Assembly: GCA_016124585.1 (NCBI GenBank) | Contig: WGNL01000008.1 | Location: 124,001-188,000 of the forward strand | Direction of reading: 5' to 3' | DNA: 64,000 bases | From: Bacteroidota bacterium | Lineage (GTDB): Bacteria; Bacteroidota; Bacteroidia; Chitinophagales; Saprospiraceae | In this document: in pieces, positions 7,921 through 15,946 of the stretch | How positions within the stretch are numbered: position 1 is the first letter of the stretch | Layout: every line of letters begins with the position of its first letter | Made by a program: the position numbers and the translations under genes | The notes under the pieces: model-generated | What the model saw: only the letters and a program-made list of their open reading frames with translations | What the model was told of the DNA's origin: nothing | Database searches by the model: none

Positions 7921-8616
7921 TTACAGTATCCGAAGGCGGTTCATCAAGATCGGCCTGTGCGCCCGGCTGATGGGGATGACCGATTTCTCGATCACCAACG
8001 TATTTTCCTCAATGTCCACGATTTTGTCGAGGTTGATGATGTAGCTGCGGTGAACCTTGAGGAAACGTGGGTCGTTCAGCCGCTCGTCGATGCCCCGCAG
8101 GGTACCGTGCACGATGTGGTTGGCACCAGCTGCAGTACGGATCCGAACGTAGTCGCCCACGTTTTCGAAAAACAAAATATCGTCGCAATTCAGCCGGACG
8201 AACTTGCCCTCGGTACGCACGTAGATATTTTTGGAACTGGACTGAAAATGCTGGTTGTCCACCTGGATGCCAACCACCCTCTGCACCGCTTGTTCAAACC
8301 TTGGCTGTGCGATTGGTTTTTTCAAAAAATCAATCGCCCCATATTCGAAGGCGTCGAAAGCATAATCTGCCTTGGAAGTGGTGAAAATTACCATCGGCAT
8401 CACTGGCAGTCGGTCAAGGAGTTCTAGGCCAGAGAGGCCGGGCATTTCCATGTCGAGAAAGAGCAGCTCTACGCTATTTTCTTCATTTTTGAAAAAATCG
8501 AGTGCTTCCTCGGCACTTTCGCAGATGCCTGCCACTTCAAGTTGCTCTTGCTTGCTGCACAATCGTTGGAGCGAAGTGCGGGCCATGCTATCATCATCAA
8601 TAATGAGGCATTTCAT
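7921..8616 (-). CDS. LytTR family response regulator
   Basis: Predicted 231-residue cytoplasmic regulator. The receiver domain (1-~120) has Asp7-Asp9, acceptor Asp55 (LLFLDMEMPGLSG), Thr80 and Lys100 (FLKKPI). The LytTR DNA-binding domain (~130-231) has NIYVRTEGKFVRLNCDDILFFENVGDYVRI and the ending RFLKVHRSYIINLDKIVDIEENTLVIEKSVIPISR. LytTR proteins bind paired direct repeats upstream of target promoters and often control surface or polysaccharide genes. It is the last gene of a three-gene leftward set (H-NOX, hybrid kinase, LytTR), 53 bp after the kinase, and is its likely phosphorylation target. Confidence 0.95.
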   Translation of the reverse strand: MKCLIIDDDSMARTSLQRLCSKQEQLEVAGICESAEEALDFFKNEENSVELLFLDMEMPGLSGLELLDRLPVMPMVIFTTSKADYAFDAFEYGAIDFLKKPIAQPRFEQAVQRVVGIQVDNQHFQSSSKNIYVRTEGKFVRLNCDDILFFENVGDYVRIRTAAGANHIVHGTLRGIDERLNDPRFLKVHRSYIINLDKIVDIEENTLVIEKSVIPISRAHRPILMNRLRIL

Positions 8617-8669
8617 AACAAAATGGATTATTTGGTGAAATTCCGATTTCAGATTTCAGATTTGAAACC

Positions 8670-11579
8670 TCAGGTGGCAAGCCCCCGGAGCCGATTTGCT
8701 TCCGCAAGAACCATGGGAAGCCCCACTGCCACTTTTTCATTTATTTGCTTGATAATCAATTGGATGGAAGTTTCATCCTCCCCTTTGCTGGCTTGGTCTT
8801 CCAGTATTTGAAAATCGGCCTCCAGCCAGGTCAGGCCGGCCATCGGGAAGGTGGGTTTGAGCTTGTGCGCAAGTTTGGCGGTAGCCCGCCAGTCTTTTTG
8901 CTCTGACATTTGGTGCAGCAAAACGTATTCGCTGTTGATTTTTTCCAAAAAAGCATCGAACATCTCAAGGGCATACTCCCGGTCATCGCCGTAAAGTTCT
9001 TGGAGATAGGCCCTGTCAAGGCCATTGGCTGTGTTAGGTTTTGCTTCCTCGCCTGCATTCTCCAGCGCTGGCATTTCCAGCACCTCACTGGAGCGTTTTT
9101 CTTCAATTTTCAGGTATTTTTCCAGGACGAGGTAAATCTGTTCCGGGGTAAACGGCTTCGACACGTAATCATTCATGCCCGCCTGAAAAGCCTTGTCCTT
9201 CCGGGAAAGCATGGCTGAGGCGGTGAGCGCCACGATAGGGGTTTCACGGTTGGGGTTGGCTGTGCTACGAATTGCAATAGAAGCTTCGTAGCCGTCCATT
9301 TCTGGCATCTGGATGTCCATGAAAATGAGGTCAAATGTCTCGGCCTGTGCCATTTCCAAACCTTCCCGTCCGTTGATGGCCATTTTGTGGGCAACGTTCC
9401 ATTTCTTGAACAAACTGGAAAGGTAGCGGCGGTTCATGCTGTTGTCCTCGACTATCAACACGAGGAAATTGTTGGAGAAATCTGCCCGAACGAATTTGTG
9501 CTGCTGCACCACCGTCGAAATTGGCTTGCCCGTATCCTTGAATTCGATTTCGAAAATGAATGTCGAGCCTTGCCCCTCTACACTTTCTACCCAGATGGTG
9601 CCGCCGTGGAGTTCGACGAGATTTTTCACAATGGAAAGCCCCAACCCAGTGCCGCCATATCGGCGGCGGATATCGCCATCCACCTGCCGGAAGCTCTGGA
9701 AAATAAGCTCAAGTTTGTTTGATGGTATGCCAATACCCGTATCATATACCTCGAATCGTACCTTCAAGGTCTTTCGTGCCCGACCAACGATAGATGCCCG
9801 TATCCCGATTTTGCCTTCTGCGGTGAATTTTTCGGCATTGCCGACCAGGTTCATCAGTATCTGGTTAAGCAGAAGGTCGTCTCCGATAACCAATGTGTCA
9901 AGCCTAGCGTCAACTTTCGATTCCACATCAACCGGCTTCGATTCCAGCTTGAGTTGGAAGGTTTTCTGCAAAGTGCGCACCAGCCCTCCGAGGTCGAATT
10001 CCTTGTTGTGCAGCTCCATTTTGCCTGCCCTGATCTTCGAGATATCAAGCAAGTCATTGATGAGGTAGCGCAGCATTTCGGAGGAATACTTCAAGATGTC
10101 CAGAAAATTATGTTGATCGGTGGTTGGCTCGGTATCGTAGAGCAGGTGCGTCATGCCGATGATAGCGTTCAACGGAGTGCGTATCTCGTGGCTCATGTTG
10201 GCGAGGAACTGCTTTTCGGCCTCCTGAGCTTCCTCTGCCCTCAGCCTTGCCTCGAACAGTTCCTGCTGTAATCGTCGCTGGGCCGTCACATCGTAATGTA
10301 TGCCGATGGTACCGATTACTTTTCCCCATTGATTGAAAATGGGTGCACCTGAAATCATAACCCAGATGCGGCTTCCATTTTTCTTGATGAGTTGGATTTC
10401 ATAAACGCTGGCTTTGCCCTTAATCCGGTCAATGGCCTGTTGTTTCATAACGGGCAGAAACTCATCGGGCAACAATATGTCGTTGGCTTTTTTCCCAACC
10501 AATTCGGCTTCCGAATATCCTACCATATCGCAAAACCGCTGATAAGCACGTCCGATCCGGCCTAAGTTATCCACTTCCAGAAGCCCAAGTTCCATGTTCT
10601 CGATAATAACCCGGTATTTTTCCTCACTGAGGCGGAGTTTTTCGTCAGCTTGGCGTTGTTCCGTGATGTCGCGGTATTGCCAAAGATGCCCCATATATTC
10701 TCCCTCCCCAAAAACAGGAATATAGTCACGGCTTAGTATCCGACCATCAGCCATTTGAATTTCATCGCCGACTCGTGTTTGCTTTTCTTTCAATAAAAAT
10801 TCTACGTCATGAATAAATTTATCTGGATCTGCAAATAGATGCTTGGACTGTTCTGCCGATTGAGAGCAGTCAGTGCCGACGAGCATCTCCGGCGGAACCG
10901 GAATGTTGAATTTTTTACAGAAGCGCTCATTGGCAAGAACAATTCTCCGGTTTTCATCTTCCACTAAAATACCTGATTGCAAATTGGCAATAAGGCTCGT
11001 GAGGCGAAGTTGGGTGTTTTTGAGCTGATCCTCTGCCAGCTTCCGTTTTGTAAAATCCCTAGCTACAGCCGCTGCCTCGGTTATTGCTCCCTCACTTATA
11101 ATAAACTGAACATGCTGTGCCAGCCAAATTATTTCACCCTCCTTCGTCAAAACCGGAAACTGTAGGTAAGTTTCCATCATATTTTCATCCCGGCATTTTT
11201 TATAGAAAACCTCTACCTCCTCTCGCCAATCGGGATGCACAAATTCTATGAAATGTCGCCCGATGATATCTTCTTGTGAATAGCCCAGCAACCTAGTAGC
11301 AGTTTTGTTGGCATATGTAAAATAACCTTGTGCATCGGCCCGGTAGATAATGTCGTTTGCGTTTTCTACGATTTGGCGATAACGCAACTCACTGGCTTTC
11401 AATGCCTTAGTCCTATCCAATATTTCTTGTTCGAGGTTCTCGTTCAACTTCCTCAACTGCAGGTTGGCCTCATACAATTCCACCGCTTTTTTTTCCAAAA
11501 TAGCCTCGGCCTGCTTGCGGGAACTGATCTCCCTTTCCAAACGGCGTTTGAGCAAGTCAATTTCTTTCTGTGGTTCCAT
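8670..11579 (-). CDS. Soluble hybrid sensor histidine kinase (PAS x3, REC, HPt)
   Basis: Predicted 969-residue kinase without membrane segments. In order: coiled coil (1-60), three PAS domains (about 62-185, 190-310, 315-440), HisKA with phospho-acceptor His464 (FLANMSHEIRTPLN), HATPase with N box (LMNLVGNAEKF), DTGIGI and GGTGLGLSIV, receiver with Asp755 (LIFMDIQMPEMDG) and Lys808, and an HPt domain with His905 (AHKLKPTFPMAGL). The order supports a His-Asp-His relay to a separate regulator such as the LytTR protein. Its cytoplasmic nature and the H-NOX gene 14 bp upstream suggest that H-NOX bound to NO tunes its activity, as known for H-NOX/hybrid-kinase pairs in Proteobacteria. Confidence 0.95.
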   Translation of the reverse strand: MEPQKEIDLLKRRLEREISSRKQAEAILEKKAVELYEANLQLRKLNENLEQEILDRTKALKASELRYRQIVENANDIIYRADAQGYFTYANKTATRLLGYSQEDIIGRHFIEFVHPDWREEVEVFYKKCRDENMMETYLQFPVLTKEGEIIWLAQHVQFIISEGAITEAAAVARDFTKRKLAEDQLKNTQLRLTSLIANLQSGILVEDENRRIVLANERFCKKFNIPVPPEMLVGTDCSQSAEQSKHLFADPDKFIHDVEFLLKEKQTRVGDEIQMADGRILSRDYIPVFGEGEYMGHLWQYRDITEQRQADEKLRLSEEKYRVIIENMELGLLEVDNLGRIGRAYQRFCDMVGYSEAELVGKKANDILLPDEFLPVMKQQAIDRIKGKASVYEIQLIKKNGSRIWVMISGAPIFNQWGKVIGTIGIHYDVTAQRRLQQELFEARLRAEEAQEAEKQFLANMSHEIRTPLNAIIGMTHLLYDTEPTTDQHNFLDILKYSSEMLRYLINDLLDISKIRAGKMELHNKEFDLGGLVRTLQKTFQLKLESKPVDVESKVDARLDTLVIGDDLLLNQILMNLVGNAEKFTAEGKIGIRASIVGRARKTLKVRFEVYDTGIGIPSNKLELIFQSFRQVDGDIRRRYGGTGLGLSIVKNLVELHGGTIWVESVEGQGSTFIFEIEFKDTGKPISTVVQQHKFVRADFSNNFLVLIVEDNSMNRRYLSSLFKKWNVAHKMAINGREGLEMAQAETFDLIFMDIQMPEMDGYEASIAIRSTANPNRETPIVALTASAMLSRKDKAFQAGMNDYVSKPFTPEQIYLVLEKYLKIEEKRSSEVLEMPALENAGEEAKPNTANGLDRAYLQELYGDDREYALEMFDAFLEKINSEYVLLHQMSEQKDWRATAKLAHKLKPTFPMAGLTWLEADFQILEDQASKGEDETSIQLIIKQINEKVAVGLPMVLAEANRLRGLAT

Positions 11580-11593
11580 GCTATTTGAAATGG

Positions 11594-12133
11594 CTATTTC
11601 TTAGTGATGAAAAAGGAAACGACACTGCCGCTTTCGTTTAGGTTTTCTCTTTCGAAATGCAAGTTCTCTTTGAAATGAGCGATTGAAGCCATTATTAGTC
11701 CTTCTGCTAAATCCCCCATCTTCCGCTCCGATATATAAATCATTTTCATGCTGTTTTCCCCTATACTTTCGATTTGAATGTTCGGTAGTTCAGCGTCTGG
11801 GTACAGTCTTTTTACTTCCACATGGATGTGGTGATCAACTGCTGCGAGAAATGAGAATGTATCAGTCAGATGCTCAAAAAACTGGCCATAAATCTTCACA
11901 AAAGATATGAAAAGGTGCTGGCCGAATCCATTCAAAAGCTTAGGAACAGAAGTCTCGGTTTTTACGCTCAGCGCATGTACCAAATCCACAATTTCTTGAT
12001 GGTCATAAGTGCCGATTGCCGTGTAGGCACCACCAGAAGGAAGATTGGTCTCGACCAGCAATTCGTCCACTGTTTCATAGCCAAATTGCTGTTCCACCAT
12101 CTCGATAAATTCTGTAAAAACGATTCCTTTCAT
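11594..12133 (-). CDS. H-NOX heme-nitric oxide sensor protein
   Basis: Predicted 179-residue cytoplasmic heme protein, the full length of a stand-alone H-NOX. It begins MKGIVFTEFIEMVEQQFGYE as family members do. The proximal heme ligand is His104 in HIHVEVKRLYPDAELP; Tyr111 and Pro117 follow at the same distances as Tyr112 and Pro118 after His105 in soluble guanylate cyclase. The heme-propionate motif YxSxR is present as Tyr133-Ser135-Arg137. H-NOX proteins bind NO and inhibit or activate a partner kinase or cyclase. The hybrid kinase starts 14 bp downstream, so they form one unit; the neighbouring polysaccharide genes suggest NO control of matrix production. Confidence 0.93.
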   Translation of the reverse strand: MKGIVFTEFIEMVEQQFGYETVDELLVETNLPSGGAYTAIGTYDHQEIVDLVHALSVKTETSVPKLLNGFGQHLFISFVKIYGQFFEHLTDTFSFLAAVDHHIHVEVKRLYPDAELPNIQIESIGENSMKMIYISERKMGDLAEGLIMASIAHFKENLHFERENLNESGSVVSFFITKK

Positions 12134-12361
12134 CGTATTAATTATCTCTTTAGTGTTGTTATCGTCCCAAAGTGGATAGCGACAAAGGCGATAAAATCAC
12201 ATGCTAAAACGCCTATAAACGGAACACTCCCTGAACGGTAGAATCAAGAACGCACACACAAAAGATTACAAGGCGGGGGGAATGAAATTCGGAATGTTGC
12301 TGTGTTCAAAGTCCTTGTTTTACAATGGGAATTTTTGTCCCAAAATGACGATTAGCGATAA

Positions 12362-13237
12362 TTAGGCCAAAAACAATCCGCTCCAAGTGCCGCTGGCAAG
12401 CGCCCTGAGGTTTTTGGTGTTGCCTTGCAACAATAATCTGATGGAATTTACTGGGAAAGAAACAGTGCAGAAGAAGAGAAGAAAGGCGCCGGATTTTAGT
12501 CCAGAAAAATTGCGGCGCATGAAAAGAATCCTGTTTCGGGTGAGATATTTTGTTTTCAATGGGCTGGCTTTGCCCGTGGAGATGCTCTCTTTGTGGAGGA
12601 TAAATGCGGAAGGTTCGTACCAGATTTCGAAGCCCGCCCGCCGGATCTGTTCGCACCAGTCCAGCTCTTCGTAGTAGAGAAAAAAATGGGCGGGCATCAG
12701 CCCCACCCGCTCAATGACCTCCCGGCGGAGCATCATCGCAGCACCGTGGGCGTAGGGCACTTGCCGTGGCTGGTCATGCTGCCCACGGTCCACCTCTCCC
12801 TGACCAATGACTTGGTTTCTTCCGGTCAGTGGGTTCACTGGCGTAAAACCAGCGTACTGGATCACGCCCGGCGTATCGAAATACTTGATCTTCGGGCTGG
12901 CGGCTCCCACGCCGGGTTGCTGGCAGCGGGCCACCAATGCCTCAATTAGCCCATCGGAAATGACGGTGTCATTGTTCACCAAAAAAACAAAATCGCCCTT
13001 GGCCTGCTGGATGCCGAGGTTGTTGCCCCCGGCAAATCCGAGGTTTGCCTCGCTCACAATCACCTGAACACCACCCAATTGCACCTTGAATTTTGCGGTA
13101 CAATCTTCCAAGGCACCATTGTCCACAACGATGGTTTCGAGGCTTGGATAGCTCAGCTTCGCAATGGAGCGGAGCAGGTCGAAAGTGACCTCAGCATGCC
13201 GAAAATTGACCGTGATGATGGAAACTAGTGGTGCCAT
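12362..13237 (-). CDS. Glycosyltransferase family 2
   Basis: Predicted 291-residue GT-A fold enzyme of the rhamnosyltransferase-like GT2 group, acting at the inner face of the cytoplasmic membrane. Seen are VSIITVNFRHAEVTFDLL, the nucleotide-binding IVVDNGALED, the NNLGIQQAKGDFVFLVNNDT segment with its DxD-like motif, and ELDWCEQIRRAGFEIWYEPSA, a typical acceptor-site region. I chose ATG 13237 (MAPLVSIITV); the frame continues upstream only through a repeat. It is the last gene of the leftward run flippase-GT2 in locus 1. The transferred sugar is unknown. Confidence 0.93.
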   Translation of the reverse strand: MAPLVSIITVNFRHAEVTFDLLRSIAKLSYPSLETIVVDNGALEDCTAKFKVQLGGVQVIVSEANLGFAGGNNLGIQQAKGDFVFLVNNDTVISDGLIEALVARCQQPGVGAASPKIKYFDTPGVIQYAGFTPVNPLTGRNQVIGQGEVDRGQHDQPRQVPYAHGAAMMLRREVIERVGLMPAHFFLYYEELDWCEQIRRAGFEIWYEPSAFILHKESISTGKASPLKTKYLTRNRILFMRRNFSGLKSGAFLLFFCTVSFPVNSIRLLLQGNTKNLRALASGTWSGLFLA

Positions 13238-13241
13238 AATT

Positions 13242-13294
13242 GTACCCTCAAGCTTGAGGCATGATTGTAGCTTCAAGCTCTAACTTGAAGTTGC
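13242..13294. repeat. REP-like palindromes, inverted pair (units 4 and 5)
   Basis: Unit 4 is shortened (GTAC, two bases, then TCAAGCTTGAG in 13242-13258, with the central four bases lost). Unit 5 (13271-13294, minus) has CTTCAAGCTCTAACTTGAAG and a GCAA tetranucleotide. The stop codon of the flippase gene (13248-13250) lies within unit 4. Confidence 0.75.
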
Positions 13295-14513
13295 GTTTCA
13301 ACAGTAATTGCCCAGCGCCTACCGTCAGTAGGATGCCCAAACCAGCCGCCACGGCCGCCCCGGTCACACCGAAGGCAGGCAGCAGCGTCAGCATTAGCAC
13401 CAAATTGACGGCCATGCTGAACAGCAGCATTTTAAAATTTATGCTGGACTTGCCCATAGCGTCCAATGTCATGCCGAAAGTTCGGCCCCAGGGTTTTACC
13501 AGCCCCGCCAGCGCCAAAATCTGCAATAAAACGGAAGCATCGGCATAGTTGCCGCCGCCCAAAACCTGCACGGCTTGCGGCGCAAAAATGATGAGCAAAA
13601 TTGAAAGTGGGCCTTGCACAAACAGCAGTTTCCGCACGGTGCCGTTAAAAACCTCCGGCGTGGGTTTGCCATCGGCAAGCGACTTGGCCATGCTCGGAAA
13701 TTGCGCCAGCGAAAGGCTGTTCAGCGGCAAATCGAGCAGGCCGTTCAGGCGGGTGGCGACGTTGTAAAGTGCCACGGAAGCGGGCGTGAGGAAGACGCCG
13801 ATGAGCAGCGTATCCAAGCGTTGGAAGAGCATCGAGAAAAAATTGGTGCCCGCCACGTAGCGCCCGAAGCGGTAGAGTTCCCACATTTTTTCTACTTCAA
13901 ATTTGCCGAAGGCAAAATGACCACGAAAGAAAATGGCCACTAGCAGCAAGCCCAACACCAGTCCAATAGTTTGAAAACCAAGCAGTTGCAGCAAGCTTGG
14001 CGTCGTTTTTTGCAAAAAACAATAGCCCGTGAGTGCCATTTGTGCCGCCCCGCTCAGGGAGTTGGCGAACAGTACGCCCCGGAAATCCCGCTTTGTCACC
14101 TGCACTGCCTCGGCGAAGCGGCCAAGCCCCTGCAACAGCGTGAAGGGCAGCGCCAGCGCTGCAAGTGTCTGAAGACTAGGCATTTGCAGGTAAAAACCAG
14201 CCAGCCAACTACAGAGGGCCAGCAGCAGCCCAAGCCCTACGCTCGCCAAACTGTTGAGGGCGAAAGCCGCCGTCAGCCAGCCTGCCCAGCCTTCAGGTTC
14301 GTGGGCGCTGAAGCGGACGAGGCCGTTTTGAAGAAGCCCCTGACGGGTCATGTCGGCGATGGCTACGAAGGTCAACCAAAGCGCCCACGCCCCCATCTGC
14401 TCAACTGGCAGCAGGCGGGCCAGCAGCATGAACGTGAGCAGCGTAAAGCCCTGAAGGGACAATGCGCTGCCTACTGAAAGGAGAGATGGATTATTTAACA
14501 GCTTGATTTTCAT
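13248..14513 (-). CDS. Polysaccharide flippase (Wzx-like), locus 1
   Basis: Predicted 421-residue inner-membrane protein with about 12 helices, of the MATE/MOP superfamily that flips lipid-linked repeat units. It begins with LLSVGSALSLQGFTLLTFMLLARLLPVEQMGAWAL, the usual first helix and LPVEQMG turn of Wzx-like proteins, and contains VAGTNFFSMLFQRLDTLLIGVFLTPASVALYN. I chose ATG 14513 (MKIKLLNNPSLLSVG) over a TTG 24 bp upstream; a 20-bp gap then follows the glycosyltransferase. The C-terminal residues ELEATIMPQA are encoded by a REP-like element, so the tail was probably altered by that insertion. Confidence 0.88.
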   Translation of the reverse strand: MKIKLLNNPSLLSVGSALSLQGFTLLTFMLLARLLPVEQMGAWALWLTFVAIADMTRQGLLQNGLVRFSAHEPEGWAGWLTAAFALNSLASVGLGLLLALCSWLAGFYLQMPSLQTLAALALPFTLLQGLGRFAEAVQVTKRDFRGVLFANSLSGAAQMALTGYCFLQKTTPSLLQLLGFQTIGLVLGLLLVAIFFRGHFAFGKFEVEKMWELYRFGRYVAGTNFFSMLFQRLDTLLIGVFLTPASVALYNVATRLNGLLDLPLNSLSLAQFPSMAKSLADGKPTPEVFNGTVRKLLFVQGPLSILLIIFAPQAVQVLGGGNYADASVLLQILALAGLVKPWGRTFGMTLDAMGKSSINFKMLLFSMAVNLVLMLTLLPAFGVTGAAVAAGLGILLTVGAGQLLLKRNFKLELEATIMPQA

Positions 14514-14533
14514 TTGCTTATCGCCTTTTTTTA

Positions 14534-15736
14534 TCAAATATTACTATGCACCAAATTGGTGATGGCCTCCTGCACGGTCACGCTGGGCCGTTCAATTTTG
14601 GCGTAAAGTGCTTCGGTTTGGCGGGCAATTTTTTCCCAACTGAATTTTTCCTGCATGTAGAATCGGCCCCACCGGCCCCATTGCACAGCAAAAAGTTCAT
14701 TCTCGAAGGTGTAGTTGATGCCCCAAGCGATTGTCTCAGGCTCGTGGTTACCGAGTAGGAGGCCGTTCTTGCGGTTCTTCACTACTTCCGGCACGCCGCC
14801 GACCGCCGTGGCGATGACGGGCTTGCCCAGCGCATTGGCTTCCATGAGCACAATGCCCTGTGTTTCGTGGTAGCTGGGCAGCACCAATGCCGAACTGCGC
14901 TCTACCCAAGCGTTCACGCCCTTGCTGTCCAGCGAACCAGTGAGTTGGATGCGGCCTTGCAGGTTATTTTGCTGAATTATTTTCTCTAGTTCAGGCCGGG
15001 CATCGCCGTCGCCAATCATCACGAGGCGGATCTCGTTATTTACATTCTTCATGGCTTCCACCAATGGGAACACGCCCTTCAGGGCTGTGAGGCGACCGAC
15101 GAAAACCAGCAGGTTCGGGTCGGCAGGCTTGGTGGTCAGGGTTTCCGGCACGTCAATGCCGTTGTAAATCTGGTGGGTTTTGCAGGTGAGGCCCGCCATT
15201 CTCAATTGAATCTCTGCCTGCATTTCGTCGCTGACGGCGATGAGCGCATCTGCATTGCGAAGCGACATGTTTTCCATGCGGGTGGCGGTCAGGCGGTGGA
15301 TTTTTTGGTCGAAACTCTCCTGTTTACCGATGGCCTTGTCCTGTTCGTTGGCGATGAGGCCGTGGAAGGTGCTGACGACGGGCGTTTTCACCCATTTTTT
15401 ATCCGATAAAAAAAGCGAACCGCTGCGGCCCTGCAGGTGGATGATGTCGAATTGGCCTTGGTTTTCGATGAGCCATTTGCGGGCCGCCCGATTGAAGGAA
15501 AGCTCTTCGGCAGCCGTGCTGACCAGCGGCATCCGGCGGCCTGGCAGATAAGGAAGCTCGATGATGCTGCGACCGCCCATGTCCACAGTGCGAAGGCCGT
15601 TTTTGTGGCTGCCAGCCGTGAGTATGTTGATTTCGTGGCCGAATTTGAGGAGCCACTCTGTCAGTTTCCAGACGTGGGTCTGGATGCCGCCCTGGAAGGT
15701 GTGGGGCAGAGTTTTTGAAACGAAAAGTATTTTCAT
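14534..15736 (-). CDS. Glycosyltransferase family 4
   Basis: Predicted 400-residue GT-B fold enzyme. The N-terminal domain starts MKILFVSKTLPHTFQGGIQ with the GGIQTHV loop. The C-terminal domain has LLVFVGRLTALKGVFPLVEAM and the EX7E motif in PSYHETQGIVLMEANALGKPVIATAVGG, which binds the nucleotide sugar. I chose ATG 15736; the open frame upstream crosses a small gene and a repeat and is not typical. It lies in the leftward run after the processive GT2 and before the flippase. The donor and acceptor sugars are unknown. Confidence 0.94.
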   Translation of the reverse strand: MKILFVSKTLPHTFQGGIQTHVWKLTEWLLKFGHEINILTAGSHKNGLRTVDMGGRSIIELPYLPGRRMPLVSTAAEELSFNRAARKWLIENQGQFDIIHLQGRSGSLFLSDKKWVKTPVVSTFHGLIANEQDKAIGKQESFDQKIHRLTATRMENMSLRNADALIAVSDEMQAEIQLRMAGLTCKTHQIYNGIDVPETLTTKPADPNLLVFVGRLTALKGVFPLVEAMKNVNNEIRLVMIGDGDARPELEKIIQQNNLQGRIQLTGSLDSKGVNAWVERSSALVLPSYHETQGIVLMEANALGKPVIATAVGGVPEVVKNRKNGLLLGNHEPETIAWGINYTFENELFAVQWGRWGRFYMQEKFSWEKIARQTEALYAKIERPSVTVQEAITNLVHSNI

Positions 15737-15777
15737 GGTGTAGTTTGAATTTTGTTTTGCTGGAAAAATTGGGCTTC

Positions 15778-15873
15778 TCAGCCTTCCTTTTTTCGTGCGT
15801 TCATGCCGCCAACCACGGCGCCAAGGATGAAAAAAATCATGATGATGTGCCAAGGCATTCCTTCTCCGAGCAT
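15778..15873 (-). CDS. Small single-helix membrane peptide (31 aa), tentative
   Basis: A short frame starting ATG at 15873 encodes 31 residues: a polar start (MLGEGMPWH), a hydrophobic helix (IIMIFFILGAVVGGM) and a basic tail (NARKKEG). This is the shape of a one-pass membrane peptide with its C-terminus in the cytoplasm by the positive-inside rule. It fits exactly between two glycosyltransferase genes on the same strand, where nothing else explains the 188-bp space. It is not recognised as a known family. Its size makes chance a real possibility; conservation in relatives would decide. Confidence 0.45.
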   Translation of the reverse strand: MLGEGMPWHIIMIFFILGAVVGGMNARKKEG

Positions 15874-15884
15874 GGTAGAATTTT

Positions 15885-15946
15885 ATACGTTCAAGCTCCA
15901 GCTTGAACTGGTTGAAAGTATTGGTCAAGCCGTAGCTTGACCGTAG
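15885..15946. repeat. REP-like palindromes, inverted pair (units 6 and 7)
   Basis: Unit 6 (15885-15908) has ATAC then GTTCAAGCTCCAGCTTGAAC. Unit 7 (15923-15946, minus) has GGTCAAGCCGTAGCTTGACC and a CTAC tetranucleotide. The stop codon of the processive GT2 gene (15925-15927) falls inside unit 7. Confidence 0.78.

Noticed and set aside
12326-12342. Inverted TGGGA/TCCCA site upstream of the H-NOX gene as a seventh locus-2 promoter
   Set aside because: The half-sites are similar, but no dyad lies 62-63 nt downstream and no TGGCA element follows.
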